This document shows, piece after piece, positions 1-8,427 of a DNA stretch of 64,000 nucleotides; position 1 is the first letter of the stretch, and each line of letters begins with the position of its first letter. This stretch comes from Kitasatospora atroaurantiaca (lineage in GTDB: Bacteria > Actinomycetota > Actinomycetes > Streptomycetales > Streptomycetaceae), in the NCBI RefSeq assembly GCF_007828955.1, contig NZ_VIVR01000001.1:1984001-2048000 (forward strand), given 5' to 3'. The translations under genes and the position numbers were made by a program. The notes beneath the pieces were generated by a model. The model had not been told where the DNA came from. It was given only the letters and a program-made list of their open reading frames with translations, and made no database searches.

Positions 1-316
1 GCACTCCCTTGTCGTCCGGGATGTGCTCCATCACCTCGGAGATGATGATCTTGTCGAAGGTCTCGTCCTCGAAGGGCAGCGCGAGCGCGTCGCCCTCCAT
101 GGCCACCGCCGAGGCACCGGCCGGGGCCTCGCCGGCCTCCTTCATCGCGGCGAACCACTTCTGCACCTCGGCGATCTCGTCGCCGTTCTGGTCGAGGGCG
201 ACCACGTCGGCGCCGCGCCGGTAGCACTCGAACGCGTGCCGGCCCCCGCCACAGCCCAGGTCGAGCACCCGGTCGCCGGGGGCGAGCGGGAAGCGGGAGA
301 AATCGACGGTCAGCAC
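1..316 (-). CDS. class I SAM-dependent methyltransferase, N-terminal part (cut by window edge)
   Basis: Reads from a GTG start (GGAG about 7 nt upstream) off the left edge, giving 105 residues. The glycine-rich SAM-binding motif I is visible as VLDLGCGGGRHAFE near residues 16-29, followed by an acidic beta-2 end (ALDQN) and the motif IIISEVMEHIPDD. It has a class I methyltransferase fold; the substrate cannot be told from this part. It lies 63 nt downstream of the GT4 glycosyltransferase on the same strand, so the two are probably co-transcribed and may act on one glycolipid or small molecule (inference). A 10-bp direct repeat, gctgtactac, at 339-348 and 353-362 sits in the gap. Confidence 0.8.
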   Translation of the reverse strand, partial: MLTVDFSRFPLAPGDRVLDLGCGGGRHAFECYRRGADVVALDQNGDEIAEVQKWFAAMKEAGEAPAGASAVAMEGDALALPFEDETFDKIIISEVMEHIPDDKGV

Positions 317-379
317 TGCGGGGCTCCCATTCGTTGGTGCTGTACTACTGCTGCTGTACTACGAATAGTTGGCGGAACG

Positions 380-1693
380 TCAGGCGACATAGCGCCAGCC
401 GCTTCCGGCCCGGGCGCGCTGCCCCGCTCCGGTCGCGATGGCTGTGCGGTACCGGTCGGCGGTGAGCTCGGCGGCCCGCTGCCAGGTGAAGTTCGCCAGG
501 ACCCGCTCGCGCCCGGCGGCGCCGAGGGCGGCGCGCAGCTCCGGGTCGTCGAGCAGCCGGCCGAGGGCGGTGGCCAGTGCACCGGCGTCGCCCGGCGGCA
601 CCGCGAGGCAGGTCTCCCCGTCCGGCCCCGCGACCTCGGGGATCGCCCCGCCGGTGGTCGCCACCAGCGGCGTACCGGTGGCCATCGCCTCGGCGGCGGG
701 CAGCGAGAAGCCCTCGTACAGCGAGGGCACGCAGGCCACCTCGGCCGAGCGGTAGAGGTCCACCAGCTCCTGGTCGGTCAGCCCGCTGCGGAACTCGATG
801 TACGGCTCGAGACCGAACCGCCGGACCGCCTCGGCCACCGGGCCGTCCGCGCGCTTCTTGCAGACCACCACCAGGTGCGCCTCGCGCTCGGTGCGGACCT
901 TGGCCAGCGCCTCGACCAGGTACACCAGGCCCTTGAGCGGAACGTCCGCGCTGGAGGTGGCGACGATCCGGCCGGGGACGACCGCGACCTCGTCCGAGGG
1001 GGACCAGAGCCGGGTGTCCGCGCCGATCGGCACCACCGAGATGGCACCGGGCGCGGCGCCGAGGTGCTGGGCGATCTCGGTCTTCGAGCTGCCGGAGACG
1101 GTGATGATGTGCGCCAGCCGCTGCGTGACCCGGCGCTGCATCCGGGTGAAGGCGTACCAGCGGCGCAGCGAGAGCCGGCGCAGCCTGGTCGGCGCCGCGT
1201 CAAGCTCCAGCTGCCGGTCGACGGTGACCGGGTGGTGGATGGTGGTGACCAGCGGGAAGCCGTGCCGCTCGAGGCCGAGCAGGCCGTAGCCAAGGGTCTG
1301 GTTGTCGTGCACGACGTCGTAGCGGCCCTTGTGCCGGGCGAGGTACTGGCGGGCCCGCAGGGAGAAGGTGAGCGGCTCGGGGAACCCGCCGGTCCGCATG
1401 CCCGCGACCTCCAGCACGTCCACCGGCCCCCGGTACTCGCCGAGCTTCGGCGTACGGAAGGGGTCGTCCGCGCGGTACAGGTCCAGGCTGGGCAGCTCCA
1501 CCAGCCGGACCGAGCCGGGGCCCTCGACCTCGTCCAGCACCGGGAAGGGCTGGGAGCCGATCACGTCCACGTGGTGGCCCAGGCGGGCCAGCTCGCGGGA
1601 GAGGTGCCGGACGTAGACGCCCTGGCCGCCGCAGAACGGGTCACCGCGGTAGGACAGCAGGGCGATCCGCAGCGGTGGCGGCAGCGCGGTCAT
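380..1693 (-). CDS. glycosyltransferase family 4 (GT-B fold)
   Basis: 437 residues, the usual size for a GT4 retaining glycosyltransferase. The N-terminal Rossmann domain has the glycine-rich acceptor loop GDPFCGGQGVYVRHLSREL. The C-terminal half has the donor-binding signature VPSLYEGFSLPAAEAMATGTPLV with the conserved E-x7-E arrangement. It should transfer a sugar from a nucleotide sugar at the cytoplasmic face of the membrane; the acceptor is unknown. It begins with ATG at 1693 and is divergent from the KstR-like TetR gene. The methyltransferase follows on the same strand, so a small glycoside or lipid tailoring unit is likely (inference). Confidence 0.85.
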   Translation of the reverse strand: MTALPPPLRIALLSYRGDPFCGGQGVYVRHLSRELARLGHHVDVIGSQPFPVLDEVEGPGSVRLVELPSLDLYRADDPFRTPKLGEYRGPVDVLEVAGMRTGGFPEPLTFSLRARQYLARHKGRYDVVHDNQTLGYGLLGLERHGFPLVTTIHHPVTVDRQLELDAAPTRLRRLSLRRWYAFTRMQRRVTQRLAHIITVSGSSKTEIAQHLGAAPGAISVVPIGADTRLWSPSDEVAVVPGRIVATSSADVPLKGLVYLVEALAKVRTEREAHLVVVCKKRADGPVAEAVRRFGLEPYIEFRSGLTDQELVDLYRSAEVACVPSLYEGFSLPAAEAMATGTPLVATTGGAIPEVAGPDGETCLAVPPGDAGALATALGRLLDDPELRAALGAAGRERVLANFTWQRAAELTADRYRTAIATGAGQRARAGSGWRYVA

Positions 1694-1898
1694 CCTGGGC
1701 CCCTATCCCTACCCACCCGAGCCCGGACGGCCGCAGCGGTAAAGTAGATCACGTTTCATGATGGTGGAGCTCATCGTTGGGCAAGTGAACAATGAGAGAC
1801 CTCGAAGATACCGGCCCGTAGCTTGCTCCTCCGAGCCAGGGCTGGTGATTCACGCCACGCTGCGACCCCGCACCTGACGATGCGCTCCGGGAGCCTCC
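1694..1898. other. divergent intergenic region, glycosyltransferase / TetR
   Basis: 205 nt separating two divergent genes, so it must contain both promoters. It is relatively AT-rich around 1740-1810. I looked for the KstR-type inverted AAC/GTT motif and did not find a convincing copy. No gene is recognised. Confidence 0.5.
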
Positions 1899-2498
1899 TT
1901 GACCACCTCCGCCGCACCCGTGGCCGTGCTCACCCCGCGCCAGGCCGAACGCCGCCGGCGCATCCTCCGGGCTTCGAAGGCGCTGGCGGCCCGGGGCGGG
2001 TACGAGGCGGTGCAGATGCGCGAGGTCGCCGAGACCGCTCATGTCGCGTTGGGGACGCTGTACCGGTACTTCCCGTCCAAGGTGCACCTACTGGTCGCGG
2101 TGATGCAGGAGCAGCTGCAGCAGCTCCACGAGCAGGTCCGGCGCCACCCGCCGACGGGTGAGGACCCGGCCGCCAGGGTCGCCGAGACGCTCACCCAGGC
2201 CTTCCACGCCCTGCAGCGCGAGCCGCTGCTGGCGGAGGCCATGGTCAGGGCGCTGTCCTTCGCCGACCGCTCGGTGAGCGCCGAGGTGGACGAGGTCGGC
2301 GGCCTGACCTCGGCCATCATCCTGGACGCCGCCCAGCTGGGCACGCCGACCGCCGAGCAGCAGGCGGCGCTGCGCGTCATCGGCCACACCTGGCACGCGA
2401 CGCTGCTGGCCTGGCTCTCCGGCCGCGCCTCCCTGGCCGAGGTCCGCGCGGACCTCCACACGGCGGCCCGCCTGCTCACGCTCAGCCAGGGGTCGTGA
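1899..2498 (+). CDS. TetR/AcrR-family transcriptional regulator, KstR-like
   Basis: 199 residues. An N-terminal TetR helix-turn-helix spans about residues 15-62, with the recognition segment VALGTLYRYFPSKVHLL, then an all-helical ligand domain. The sequence resembles the actinobacterial KstR group of steroid/cholesterol-catabolism repressors, but no steroid genes lie nearby, so its ligand is not established here. The start is TTG at 1899, chosen because GGGAG lies 5-6 nt upstream; no ATG/GTG fits the conserved N terminus. It is divergent from the glycosyltransferase across a 205-nt gap in which I found no clear KstR operator. Confidence 0.75.
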   Translation: MTTSAAPVAVLTPRQAERRRRILRASKALAARGGYEAVQMREVAETAHVALGTLYRYFPSKVHLLVAVMQEQLQQLHEQVRRHPPTGEDPAARVAETLTQAFHALQREPLLAEAMVRALSFADRSVSAEVDEVGGLTSAIILDAAQLGTPTAEQQAALRVIGHTWHATLLAWLSGRASLAEVRADLHTAARLLTLSQGS

Positions 2499-2594
2499 GA
2501 TCGCGAAGACTGATACCGGTTCTCGTCGCGCGGAGTCACCCCGCAGCCGTGCGAGGCAGGCCACACCGCCTCGGCACGGTCGCACCCGAGCGGG

Positions 2595-2715
2595 CGGATA
2601 GAGTCGTCAGCGCTGAAAAACTTCATCCGCTTCTCACCCGGGGGAAGCCGGTGCGAATCCGGCGCTGACCCGCAACCGTGAGCCCGCAACCGGGCAAGTC
2701 GGAGCACCCGGGGAG
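2595..2715 (+). promoter_or_regulatory. cobalamin (B12) riboswitch
   Basis: The conserved core is clear at 2638-2710: a GGGGAAGCCGGTGCGAATCC segment (2641-2660) followed by the B12 box GCTGACCCGCAACCGTGAG (2664-2682) and CGGGCAAGTCGGAG (2691-2704). These are the diagnostic cobalamin-riboswitch elements. The 5' boundary is approximate. It lies in the leader of the alpha6/alpha6-barrel/ECF operon and should switch that operon off when cobalamin is abundant. This is the main evidence that the operon handles B12 rather than another ECF substrate. Confidence 0.93.
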
Positions 2716-2729
2716 AGGCGAGCGGCAAC

Positions 2730-2783
2730 GCCGGACCGCGGTCCGGCCCCGTCGAGGTCTACGGGCGGCCCGTCACGGGCCGC
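2730..2783 (+). promoter_or_regulatory. two hairpins between B12 aptamer and first start codon
   Basis: A perfect 18-bp palindrome, GCCGGACCGCGGTCCGGC (2730-2747), is followed by a second stem, gcggcccg / cgggccgc, with a 3-nt loop (2765-2783). Both lie after the aptamer and before the ATG at 2816, so they are candidates for the expression platform (terminator or ribosome-access control). No U-tract follows either stem, which favours translational control or a high-GC actinobacterial terminator. Confidence 0.5.
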
Positions 2784-2815
2784 TGCACCGCTCACCGAAA
2801 GGCAAACCCTCTCTC

Positions 2816-4186
2816 ATGCTGACCGCCGCCCGCCTGGGCGCCACCGCGCTGGCCGGCCTGCTGCTGGCCGGCACCGCCGCTGCGCCGGCCCTGGCCGACA
2901 CCCCCTCTCCCTCCGCCCCCGCCGCGCCCGCCGGGATCTACGGCAAGGGTGACCCGACGTACGACGGTGTCTGGCGCCAGTCGCTGGCACTGACCGCGCT
3001 GGCGGGCGCCAAGGTCGTCCCGGCGGAGTCCACGGTGAGCTGGCTGGCGGGCCAGCAGTGCGCGGACGGCGGCTGGCCTTCGTTCCGGGCCGACACCGCC
3101 GCCGCGTGCGACGCCAAGACCGAGGACAGCAATGCCACCGCCGTCGCGGTCCAGGCGCTGAGCACGCTCGGCGGGCACCAGGACGCGGTCGCCAAGGGTC
3201 TCCAGTGGATCAAGGCCAACCAGAACGCCGACGGCAGCTGGGCCTACAACCCCGGCAACCCGGGCGACGCCGACTCCACCGGTCTGACCGTCAGCGCCCT
3301 GCTCGCCACCGGCACCGACCCGGCAGGCGTCGCCAGGAGCGGGAAGAGCGCGTACGACGGCCTGGCGGGCTTCCAGCTCGGCTGCGCCTCCCCCGCCGAC
3401 CAGCGCGGCGCCTTCGCCTACCAGCCGGCACCCGACGGCGCCCTCGCCGCCAACGCGCTCGCCGCCTCCCAGGCGACCCTCGGCGCCGCGGGCGGCAAGC
3501 TCCCGGTCACCAACACCAACCGGGTCGACGCGGCGCCCAAGCCGCTGACCTGCGCCGCCGGCGCCACCGAGAAGACCGTGCCCCGTGCCGAGTCGGCCGA
3601 GGCCGCCTCGGCGTACCTGGTCGCCCAGCTGAACGCCAACGGCCAGCACCTGATGCAGACCATGCCGGGCGCCACCCCGACGCCCGACTTCGCCGCGACC
3701 TCGTGGGCCGTGCTCAGCCTGATCCAGGCCGGCCACCCGCACCAGGCCGCCAGCGCCGCCGACTGGCTGGCCGGCAACGGCTACGCCTGGGCCGCGAAGG
3801 GCAAGTCGGGCACCGACGCGTCCGCCGCCGCCACCCTGCTGCTGGTCGCGCAGGCGGCCAAGCTGGACCCGTACAACTTCGGTGGGACCAACCTCGTCCA
3901 GCTGCTGATCGACGCCGGCCCCGCGCCCAAGTCGGTTCCCTCGGCCGCCGCCTCGGCCGCCTCGGCGAACCCTGACGGCACCAAGGCTCCGGGCTCCGGC
4001 ATCACCGAGGCCGACGACAACGGCGGCTTCTCGCCGATCTGGCTGGTCGGCATCGGCCTGCTGGTCGGCATCGGCGGTGGGCTGCTGATCAGCCTCAACC
4101 GCAAGCGCGGTGCCCACCAGCAGGCGGCCGGCAAGCCCGCCACCTCCAGCACGGAGGACAAGCCCGAGGGCGACGAGCAGAAGTGA
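2816..4186 (+). CDS. exported alpha6/alpha6-barrel (terpene cyclase/prenyltransferase-repeat) protein, putative cobalamin-capture protein
   Basis: 456 residues from the ATG at 2816; the reading frame extends upstream through the riboswitch, but that part is untranslated leader. It has a signal peptide (LGATALAGLLLAGTAAAPALA), then QW-type alpha-alpha repeats (CADGGWPSF, NADGSWAYNPG, a repeated TGLTVSALLATG type), a low-complexity linker, one transmembrane helix near residues 410-433 and a short basic tail. Human intrinsic factor and transcobalamin carry the same alpha6/alpha6 fold (known). With the B12 riboswitch and ECF genes downstream, a surface-anchored B12-binding role is inferred. The ribosome-binding site is weak. 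The stop overlaps the next start (GTGA). Confidence 0.8.
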   Translation: MLTAARLGATALAGLLLAGTAAAPALADTPSPSAPAAPAGIYGKGDPTYDGVWRQSLALTALAGAKVVPAESTVSWLAGQQCADGGWPSFRADTAAACDAKTEDSNATAVAVQALSTLGGHQDAVAKGLQWIKANQNADGSWAYNPGNPGDADSTGLTVSALLATGTDPAGVARSGKSAYDGLAGFQLGCASPADQRGAFAYQPAPDGALAANALAASQATLGAAGGKLPVTNTNRVDAAPKPLTCAAGATEKTVPRAESAEAASAYLVAQLNANGQHLMQTMPGATPTPDFAATSWAVLSLIQAGHPHQAASAADWLAGNGYAWAAKGKSGTDASAAATLLLVAQAAKLDPYNFGGTNLVQLLIDAGPAPKSVPSAAASAASANPDGTKAPGSGITEADDNGGFSPIWLVGIGLLVGIGGGLLISLNRKRGAHQQAAGKPATSSTEDKPEGDEQK

Positions 4187-4830
4187 CCCTCGCTCCACGC
4201 CGTACGGCCGCGGTCCTGGCCGCCGCCGTACTGGCCATCCTGCTGCCCCTCCTCGCCGCCGCCCCCGCACAGGCCACCGGCTACCGCTACTGGTCGTTCT
4301 GGAAGTGGTCCGACTCCGCCTGGGCGTACCAGCAGCAGGGGCCCGCCGTGTACGTCCCGCAGGACGGCGGCGTGGACGGCTGGCGCTTCGCCGTCAGCCC
4401 CGACGGCGGCCGCAACGCCGCCCGCCCCGGCACCGGCGGCGACTTCGCCACCATCTGCGCCGCGACGCCCGCCCAGCCGGGAAGGAAGCGGGTGGCCGTG
4501 GTGCTGGACTTCGGCACCCCCGCCGACGCCCCGTCCGGCGAGGCGCCGCCCGCCCCCCGCGCCGCCTGCGCCGCCGTTCCGGCCACCGCAAGCTCCGCCG
4601 AGGTGCTCGCCGCCGTCGTCCCGCCGCTGCGCTACGACACCAACGGCATCCTCTGCGCCATCGCCGGCTACCCGCGCACGGGCTGCGGTGACACCGTGTC
4701 GGACCCCAAGCCCGCCGCACCGGCCTCCGGCTCCCACCCGGGCTCCGGCCCGTCCGTCGGCCTGATCGCCGGAGCCGCGCTGGTCGCCCTGCTGGCCGCC
4801 GCCGCGATCCGGCAAGCCCGCCGCCGCTGA
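4183..4830 (+). CDS. SCO2322-family exported protein with C-terminal membrane anchor
   Basis: 215 residues starting with GTG inside the GTGA overlap with the preceding stop. A signal peptide (about residues 1-32, ending AAPAQA) leads into a YRYWSFWKWSDSAWAYQQQG segment, a small Cys-containing domain, and a C-terminal transmembrane helix (VGLIAGAALVALLAAAAI) with a basic tail. It looks like an SCO2322-family protein. Its place inside the riboswitch-controlled operon, between the barrel protein and EcfT, suggests an accessory in substrate capture or transfer to the ECF transporter. The molecular role is unknown. Confidence 0.75.
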   Translation: MTLAPRRTAAVLAAAVLAILLPLLAAAPAQATGYRYWSFWKWSDSAWAYQQQGPAVYVPQDGGVDGWRFAVSPDGGRNAARPGTGGDFATICAATPAQPGRKRVAVVLDFGTPADAPSGEAPPAPRAACAAVPATASSAEVLAAVVPPLRYDTNGILCAIAGYPRTGCGDTVSDPKPAAPASGSHPGSGPSVGLIAGAALVALLAAAAIRQARRR

Positions 4831-4846
4831 CCCCGAGGACTCTCCC

Positions 4847-5944
4847 GTGCCCCGAACCACCCGCTCGGCCGTCGGCCCGCGCCAGCTGCACCCCGGCGCG
4901 TGGTGGCTCTGGGCGCTCGGCCTGGGCGCGGCGGCCTCCCGCACCACCAACCCGCTGCTCCTCCTGCTGATCATCGCGGTCGCCGGGTACGTGGTCGCGG
5001 CGCGCCGGGGGGACGCACCCTGGTCCCGCTCGTACGGGGCCTTCCTCAAGCTCGGGCTGGTGGTCCTGGGCATCCGGCTGGTCTTCGCGGTCCTCCTCGG
5101 CTCACCGGTCCCCGGCACCCACGTCCTCGTCACTCTGCCCCAACTCCCCCTCCCCGTCTGGGCGCAGGGCGTACGGATCGGCGGCCGGGTGACCCTGGAG
5201 GGCCTGCTCTTCGCGCTGTACGACGGCCTCAAGCTGGCCACCCTGCTGATCTGCGTCGGCGCCGCCAACGCCCTCGCCAGCCCGGCCCGGCTGCTGCGGG
5301 CCCTGCCCGGAGCCCTCTACGAAGCGGGCGTGGCCGCCGTCGTGGCAATGACCTTCGCGCCCAACCTGGTGGCCGACGTCCAGCGCCTCCGGGCCGCCCG
5401 CCGTCTGCGCGGCCGGACCGACCGGGGAGTGAAGGCACTGCTCAGTGTCGGTCTGCCGGTCCTGGAGGGCGCGCTCGAACGCTCCGTCAGCCTGGCCGCC
5501 GCCATGGACACCCGGGGCTTCGGCCGCACCGCCGACGTACCGCCCCGGATCGCCCGGACCACCGCCGCGCTCACCCTGGCCGGCCTGCTCGGGGTCTGCA
5601 GCGCGGCGTACGGCCTGCTCACCGCGGACGGTGCGGGCTGGGCCCTGCCGCTGCTGCTGCTCGGCCTGGCCTCGGCCACCGGCGGCCTGCTGCTCGGCAG
5701 CCGACACACCGTCAGAACGCGCTACCGGCCCGATCCTTGGGCGCTGCGCGAGTGGCTGGTCGCATTTTCGGGCATCACGGTCGCCGGGCTGACGGTGTGG
5801 CTCTCGGGCCTCGACCCGGCCGCCTTCACCCCGACCGTCGTGCCGCCCGCCGCTCCCCGGCTCCCGGTCCTTCCCGCCCTGGCCGTGCTGATCGGCCTGC
5901 TGCCCGCCGTTGCCGCCCCCACCCCGCCCCGGAGAAGCTCGTGA
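4847..5944 (+). CDS. energy-coupling factor transporter transmembrane protein EcfT (CbiQ-type)
   Basis: 365 residues, GTG start with GAGGA upstream at about 4835. Multiple membrane helices flank the cytoplasmic coupling helices that bear the Ala-Arg-Gly-type motifs (LRAARRLRGR near residue 190 and MDTRGFGR near 225), which dock onto the paired ATPases in ECF complexes. It is longer than minimal CbiQ proteins because of an extra C-terminal membrane segment. Its stop overlaps the ATPase start (GTGA at 5941-5944). It is the T component of the inferred cobalamin importer. Confidence 0.88.
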   Translation: MPRTTRSAVGPRQLHPGAWWLWALGLGAAASRTTNPLLLLLIIAVAGYVVAARRGDAPWSRSYGAFLKLGLVVLGIRLVFAVLLGSPVPGTHVLVTLPQLPLPVWAQGVRIGGRVTLEGLLFALYDGLKLATLLICVGAANALASPARLLRALPGALYEAGVAAVVAMTFAPNLVADVQRLRAARRLRGRTDRGVKALLSVGLPVLEGALERSVSLAAAMDTRGFGRTADVPPRIARTTAALTLAGLLGVCSAAYGLLTADGAGWALPLLLLGLASATGGLLLGSRHTVRTRYRPDPWALREWLVAFSGITVAGLTVWLSGLDPAAFTPTVVPPAAPRLPVLPALAVLIGLLPAVAAPTPPRRSS

Positions 5945-7551
5945 TCACCTTCGAGCAGGTCTCGGTCCGCTACCACGACTCCGCCACCCCCGCGCTGAGC
6001 GGTGTCGACCTCACCGTCCCCGAGGGCGAACTCTGCCTGCTGGTGGGCCCGTCCGGCTCGGGCAAGTCCACGCTGCTGGGCACCGTCAGCGGGCTCGTCC
6101 CGCACTTCACCGGCGGTGTGCTGCACGGCCGGGTCACCGTCGGCGGCCGCGACACCCGGGAGCACCGGCCACGCGAACTCGCCGACTTGGTCGGCACGGT
6201 GGGCCAGGACCCGCTCGCACACTTCGTCACCGACACCGTCGAGGACGAACTCGCCTACGGTATGGAGTCCCTGGGCCTCGCCCCCGAGGTGATGCGCCGC
6301 CGGGTCGAGGAGACCCTCGACCTGCTCGGCCTCGCCGAGCTCCGCGACCGCGCGCTCACCTCGCTCTCCGGCGGCCAGCAACAGCGCGTCGCGATCGGCT
6401 CGGTGCTGACCGTGCACCCCAGGGTGCTGGTCCTGGACGAACCCACCTCCGCGCTCGACCCCGGGGCGGCCGAGGAGGTGCTGGCCGTGCTCCAGCGGCT
6501 CGTCCACGACCTGGGCACCACCGTGCTGCTCGCCGAACACCGGCTCGAGCGCGTCGTCCAGTACGCCGACCAGGTGCTCCTGCTGCCCGCCCCCGGTGAG
6601 CCGCCGGTACTCGGCGAACCCGCCGAGGTGATGGCCCACTCGCCCGTCCACCCTCCCGTGGTGGCGCTCGGCCGGGCCGCCGGGTGGTCGCCGCTGCCGC
6701 TCTCGGTACGCGACGCCCGGCGCCGGGCCGCCCCGCTCCGGGCCCGCCTGGACGGCCGTACCCCCACCGCGGCTCCCGCCGTGACCGGCGATCCCGTCGT
6801 CACCGTCGACCGCCTGACCGTCCGGCGCGGGCCGGTCCCCGCCCTGCGCGGGGTCGAACTCGCCCTGTGTCCGGGCGAGATCACCGCTCTGATGGGTCGC
6901 AACGGCGCCGGCAAGTCCACCCTGCTCGGCTCACTGGTCGGCCTGCACCAGCCCACCGCGGGCAGCGTACGGGTGAGCGGGCTGACGCCCCACCGGGCCC
7001 GGCCGAAGGAGCTGATCCGCCGGATCGGCCTCGTCCCGCAGGACCCGCGCGACCTGCTCTACGGGGAGACGGTCGCCGCCGAGTGCGCGGCCGCCGACGA
7101 GGACGCGGGCGCCGAGGCCGGCACCTGTCGCGGACTGGTCTCCCGGCTCCTGCCGGGGATCGACGACGCCCTCCACCCGCGCGACCTCTCCGAGGGCCAG
7201 CGGCTGACCCTGGCACTCGCCGTCGTGCTCACCTCCCGCCCGGGGGTCATCCTGCTCGACGAGCCGACCCGGGGTCTGGACTACGCCGCGAAGGGCCGCC
7301 TGATCGAGATCCTGCGCGCCCTCGCCGCCGACTCGCACGCCATCCTGCTCGCCACCCACGACGTGGAGCTGGCCGCCGAACTCGCCCACCGGACGGTCAT
7401 CCTGGCCGACGGCGAGATCGTCGCCGACGGGCCCACGCCCGAGGTGGTGGTCTCCTCCCCCGCCTTCGCCCCGCAGGTCGCGAAGGTGCTGACGCCCTCG
7501 CCCTTCCTCACGGTGCGACAGGTCACCCAGGCGCTGGGGGACACGCCGTGA
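5941..7551 (+). CDS. ECF transporter ATPase, two ABC domains fused (A1-A2)
   Basis: 536 residues starting at GTG 5941 (the open frame upstream is not coding in this frame). Domain 1 has Walker A GPSGSGKST near residue 40, signature LSGGQQQR and Walker B VLVLDEPTS. Domain 2 has Walker A GRNGAGKST near 320, a non-standard signature LSEGQRLT, Walker B VILLDEPTR and a switch His (ATHD). Separate EcfA and EcfA' are the rule in Firmicutes; here both are one chain. It powers the transporter by ATP hydrolysis at the cytoplasmic face. The degenerate second signature suggests the two ATP sites are not equivalent. Confidence 0.92.
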   Translation: MITFEQVSVRYHDSATPALSGVDLTVPEGELCLLVGPSGSGKSTLLGTVSGLVPHFTGGVLHGRVTVGGRDTREHRPRELADLVGTVGQDPLAHFVTDTVEDELAYGMESLGLAPEVMRRRVEETLDLLGLAELRDRALTSLSGGQQQRVAIGSVLTVHPRVLVLDEPTSALDPGAAEEVLAVLQRLVHDLGTTVLLAEHRLERVVQYADQVLLLPAPGEPPVLGEPAEVMAHSPVHPPVVALGRAAGWSPLPLSVRDARRRAAPLRARLDGRTPTAAPAVTGDPVVTVDRLTVRRGPVPALRGVELALCPGEITALMGRNGAGKSTLLGSLVGLHQPTAGSVRVSGLTPHRARPKELIRRIGLVPQDPRDLLYGETVAAECAAADEDAGAEAGTCRGLVSRLLPGIDDALHPRDLSEGQRLTLALAVVLTSRPGVILLDEPTRGLDYAAKGRLIEILRALAADSHAILLATHDVELAAELAHRTVILADGEIVADGPTPEVVVSSPAFAPQVAKVLTPSPFLTVRQVTQALGDTP

Positions 7552-8396
7552 CGCCGCCGCCCGCCCGGCCGGTCCCGCTGGGCCGACGCTCCGTCACCCT
7601 CCTGCTGCTGATCTCCGCGGTCGGCGTGGCCGGCTTCGGCTGGCCGTTGCTGGCGAGCGGCTCCTCGGCCCTGGTGGGGCACTCCGCCGACGCGCCCTGG
7701 CTGTTCGCCCTGCTGCTGCCGCTGCTGCTGGCCGTGGTGATCGCGCAGATCTCCGAGGGCCGCTCGGCAGGCGGCGGTGAGGCCGGCCTGGACGCCAAGT
7801 CGGTGGCCCTGCTGGGCGTGCTGGCCGCCGCCGGGGCCGCGCTGCGGCCGCTCGGTGCGGGGACGGCGGGCCTGGAACCGATGTTCTTCCTGATGGTGCT
7901 GGCGGGCCGGGTGCTCGGGCCCGGCTTCGGATTCGTGCTGGGCTCGGTCTCGATGTTCGCGTCGGCGCTGCTCACCGGCGGGGTCGGGCCCTGGCTGCCG
8001 TTCCAGATGCTCAGCATGGGCTGGGTCTGCCTCGGCGCCGGTCTGCTGCCCGGCCCGGCCACCCTGCGCGGTCGCCGCGAACTCGGCCTGCTCGCCTGCT
8101 ACGGCGCGCTCGCCGCCGTCGCGTACGGCACCGTCATGAACCTGCAGGGCTGGCCCTACATCGGCGGCCTCAGCAGCTCGATCTCCTTCGTCCCCGGCGA
8201 ACCGCTCGCCGCGAACCTTCCCCGGTTCATCGCCTACTGCCTCACCACCTCGCTCGGCTGGGACCTCCCCCGCGCCGCCCTCACCGCGGTGCTCTGCCTC
8301 ACCGTCGGCGGCCCCGTCCTGCGCGCCCTGCGCCGGGCGAGCCGCCGGGCCGCCTTCGACGCACCGGCGAGTTTCGAGGACGGGCCCCGGAGCTGA
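7548..8396 (+). CDS. ECF transporter S component (substrate-binding membrane protein), putative cobalamin-specific
   Basis: 282 residues beginning with GTG in a GTGA overlap with the ATPase stop. It has about six hydrophobic helices, with the S-component-like segment FFLMVLAGRVLGPGFGFVLG and a first helix followed by a long loop. S components give the complex its substrate specificity. Sequence alone does not name the substrate, but the riboswitch and the barrel protein make cobalamin (CbrT-like role) the best inference. It is the last gene of the operon and runs into a hairpin terminator. Confidence 0.82.
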   Translation: MTPPPARPVPLGRRSVTLLLLISAVGVAGFGWPLLASGSSALVGHSADAPWLFALLLPLLLAVVIAQISEGRSAGGGEAGLDAKSVALLGVLAAAGAALRPLGAGTAGLEPMFFLMVLAGRVLGPGFGFVLGSVSMFASALLTGGVGPWLPFQMLSMGWVCLGAGLLPGPATLRGRRELGLLACYGALAAVAYGTVMNLQGWPYIGGLSSSISFVPGEPLAANLPRFIAYCLTTSLGWDLPRAALTAVLCLTVGGPVLRALRRASRRAAFDAPASFEDGPRS

Positions 8397-8414
8397 GACC
8401 CCGGAGCCCGTCCT
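8377..8414. terminator. bidirectional hairpin terminator after ECF operon
   Basis: A 14-nt stem (8377-8390 with 8401-8414, one mismatch) and a 10-nt loop overlap the end of the S-component gene. It lies between convergent genes (the haem oxygenase ends at 8428), so it can serve both strands. Confidence 0.65.
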
Positions 8415-8427
8415 GCCGTACGGCCCG

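Noticed and set aside
23..1747. 574-aa frame on the plus strand across the glycosyltransferase
   Set aside because: Shadow of the minus-strand GT4 gene; no family motifs and no start signal.
1694..1898. KstR operator in the TetR upstream region
   Set aside because: No copy of the expected AAC/GTT inverted motif.
2678..2815. N-terminal extension of the barrel protein
   Set aside because: It would translate the cobalamin riboswitch; the signal peptide begins at the ATG at 2816.
2792..4270. 492-aa minus-strand frame opposite the barrel gene
   Set aside because: Gly/Arg-rich shadow; no ribosome-binding site.
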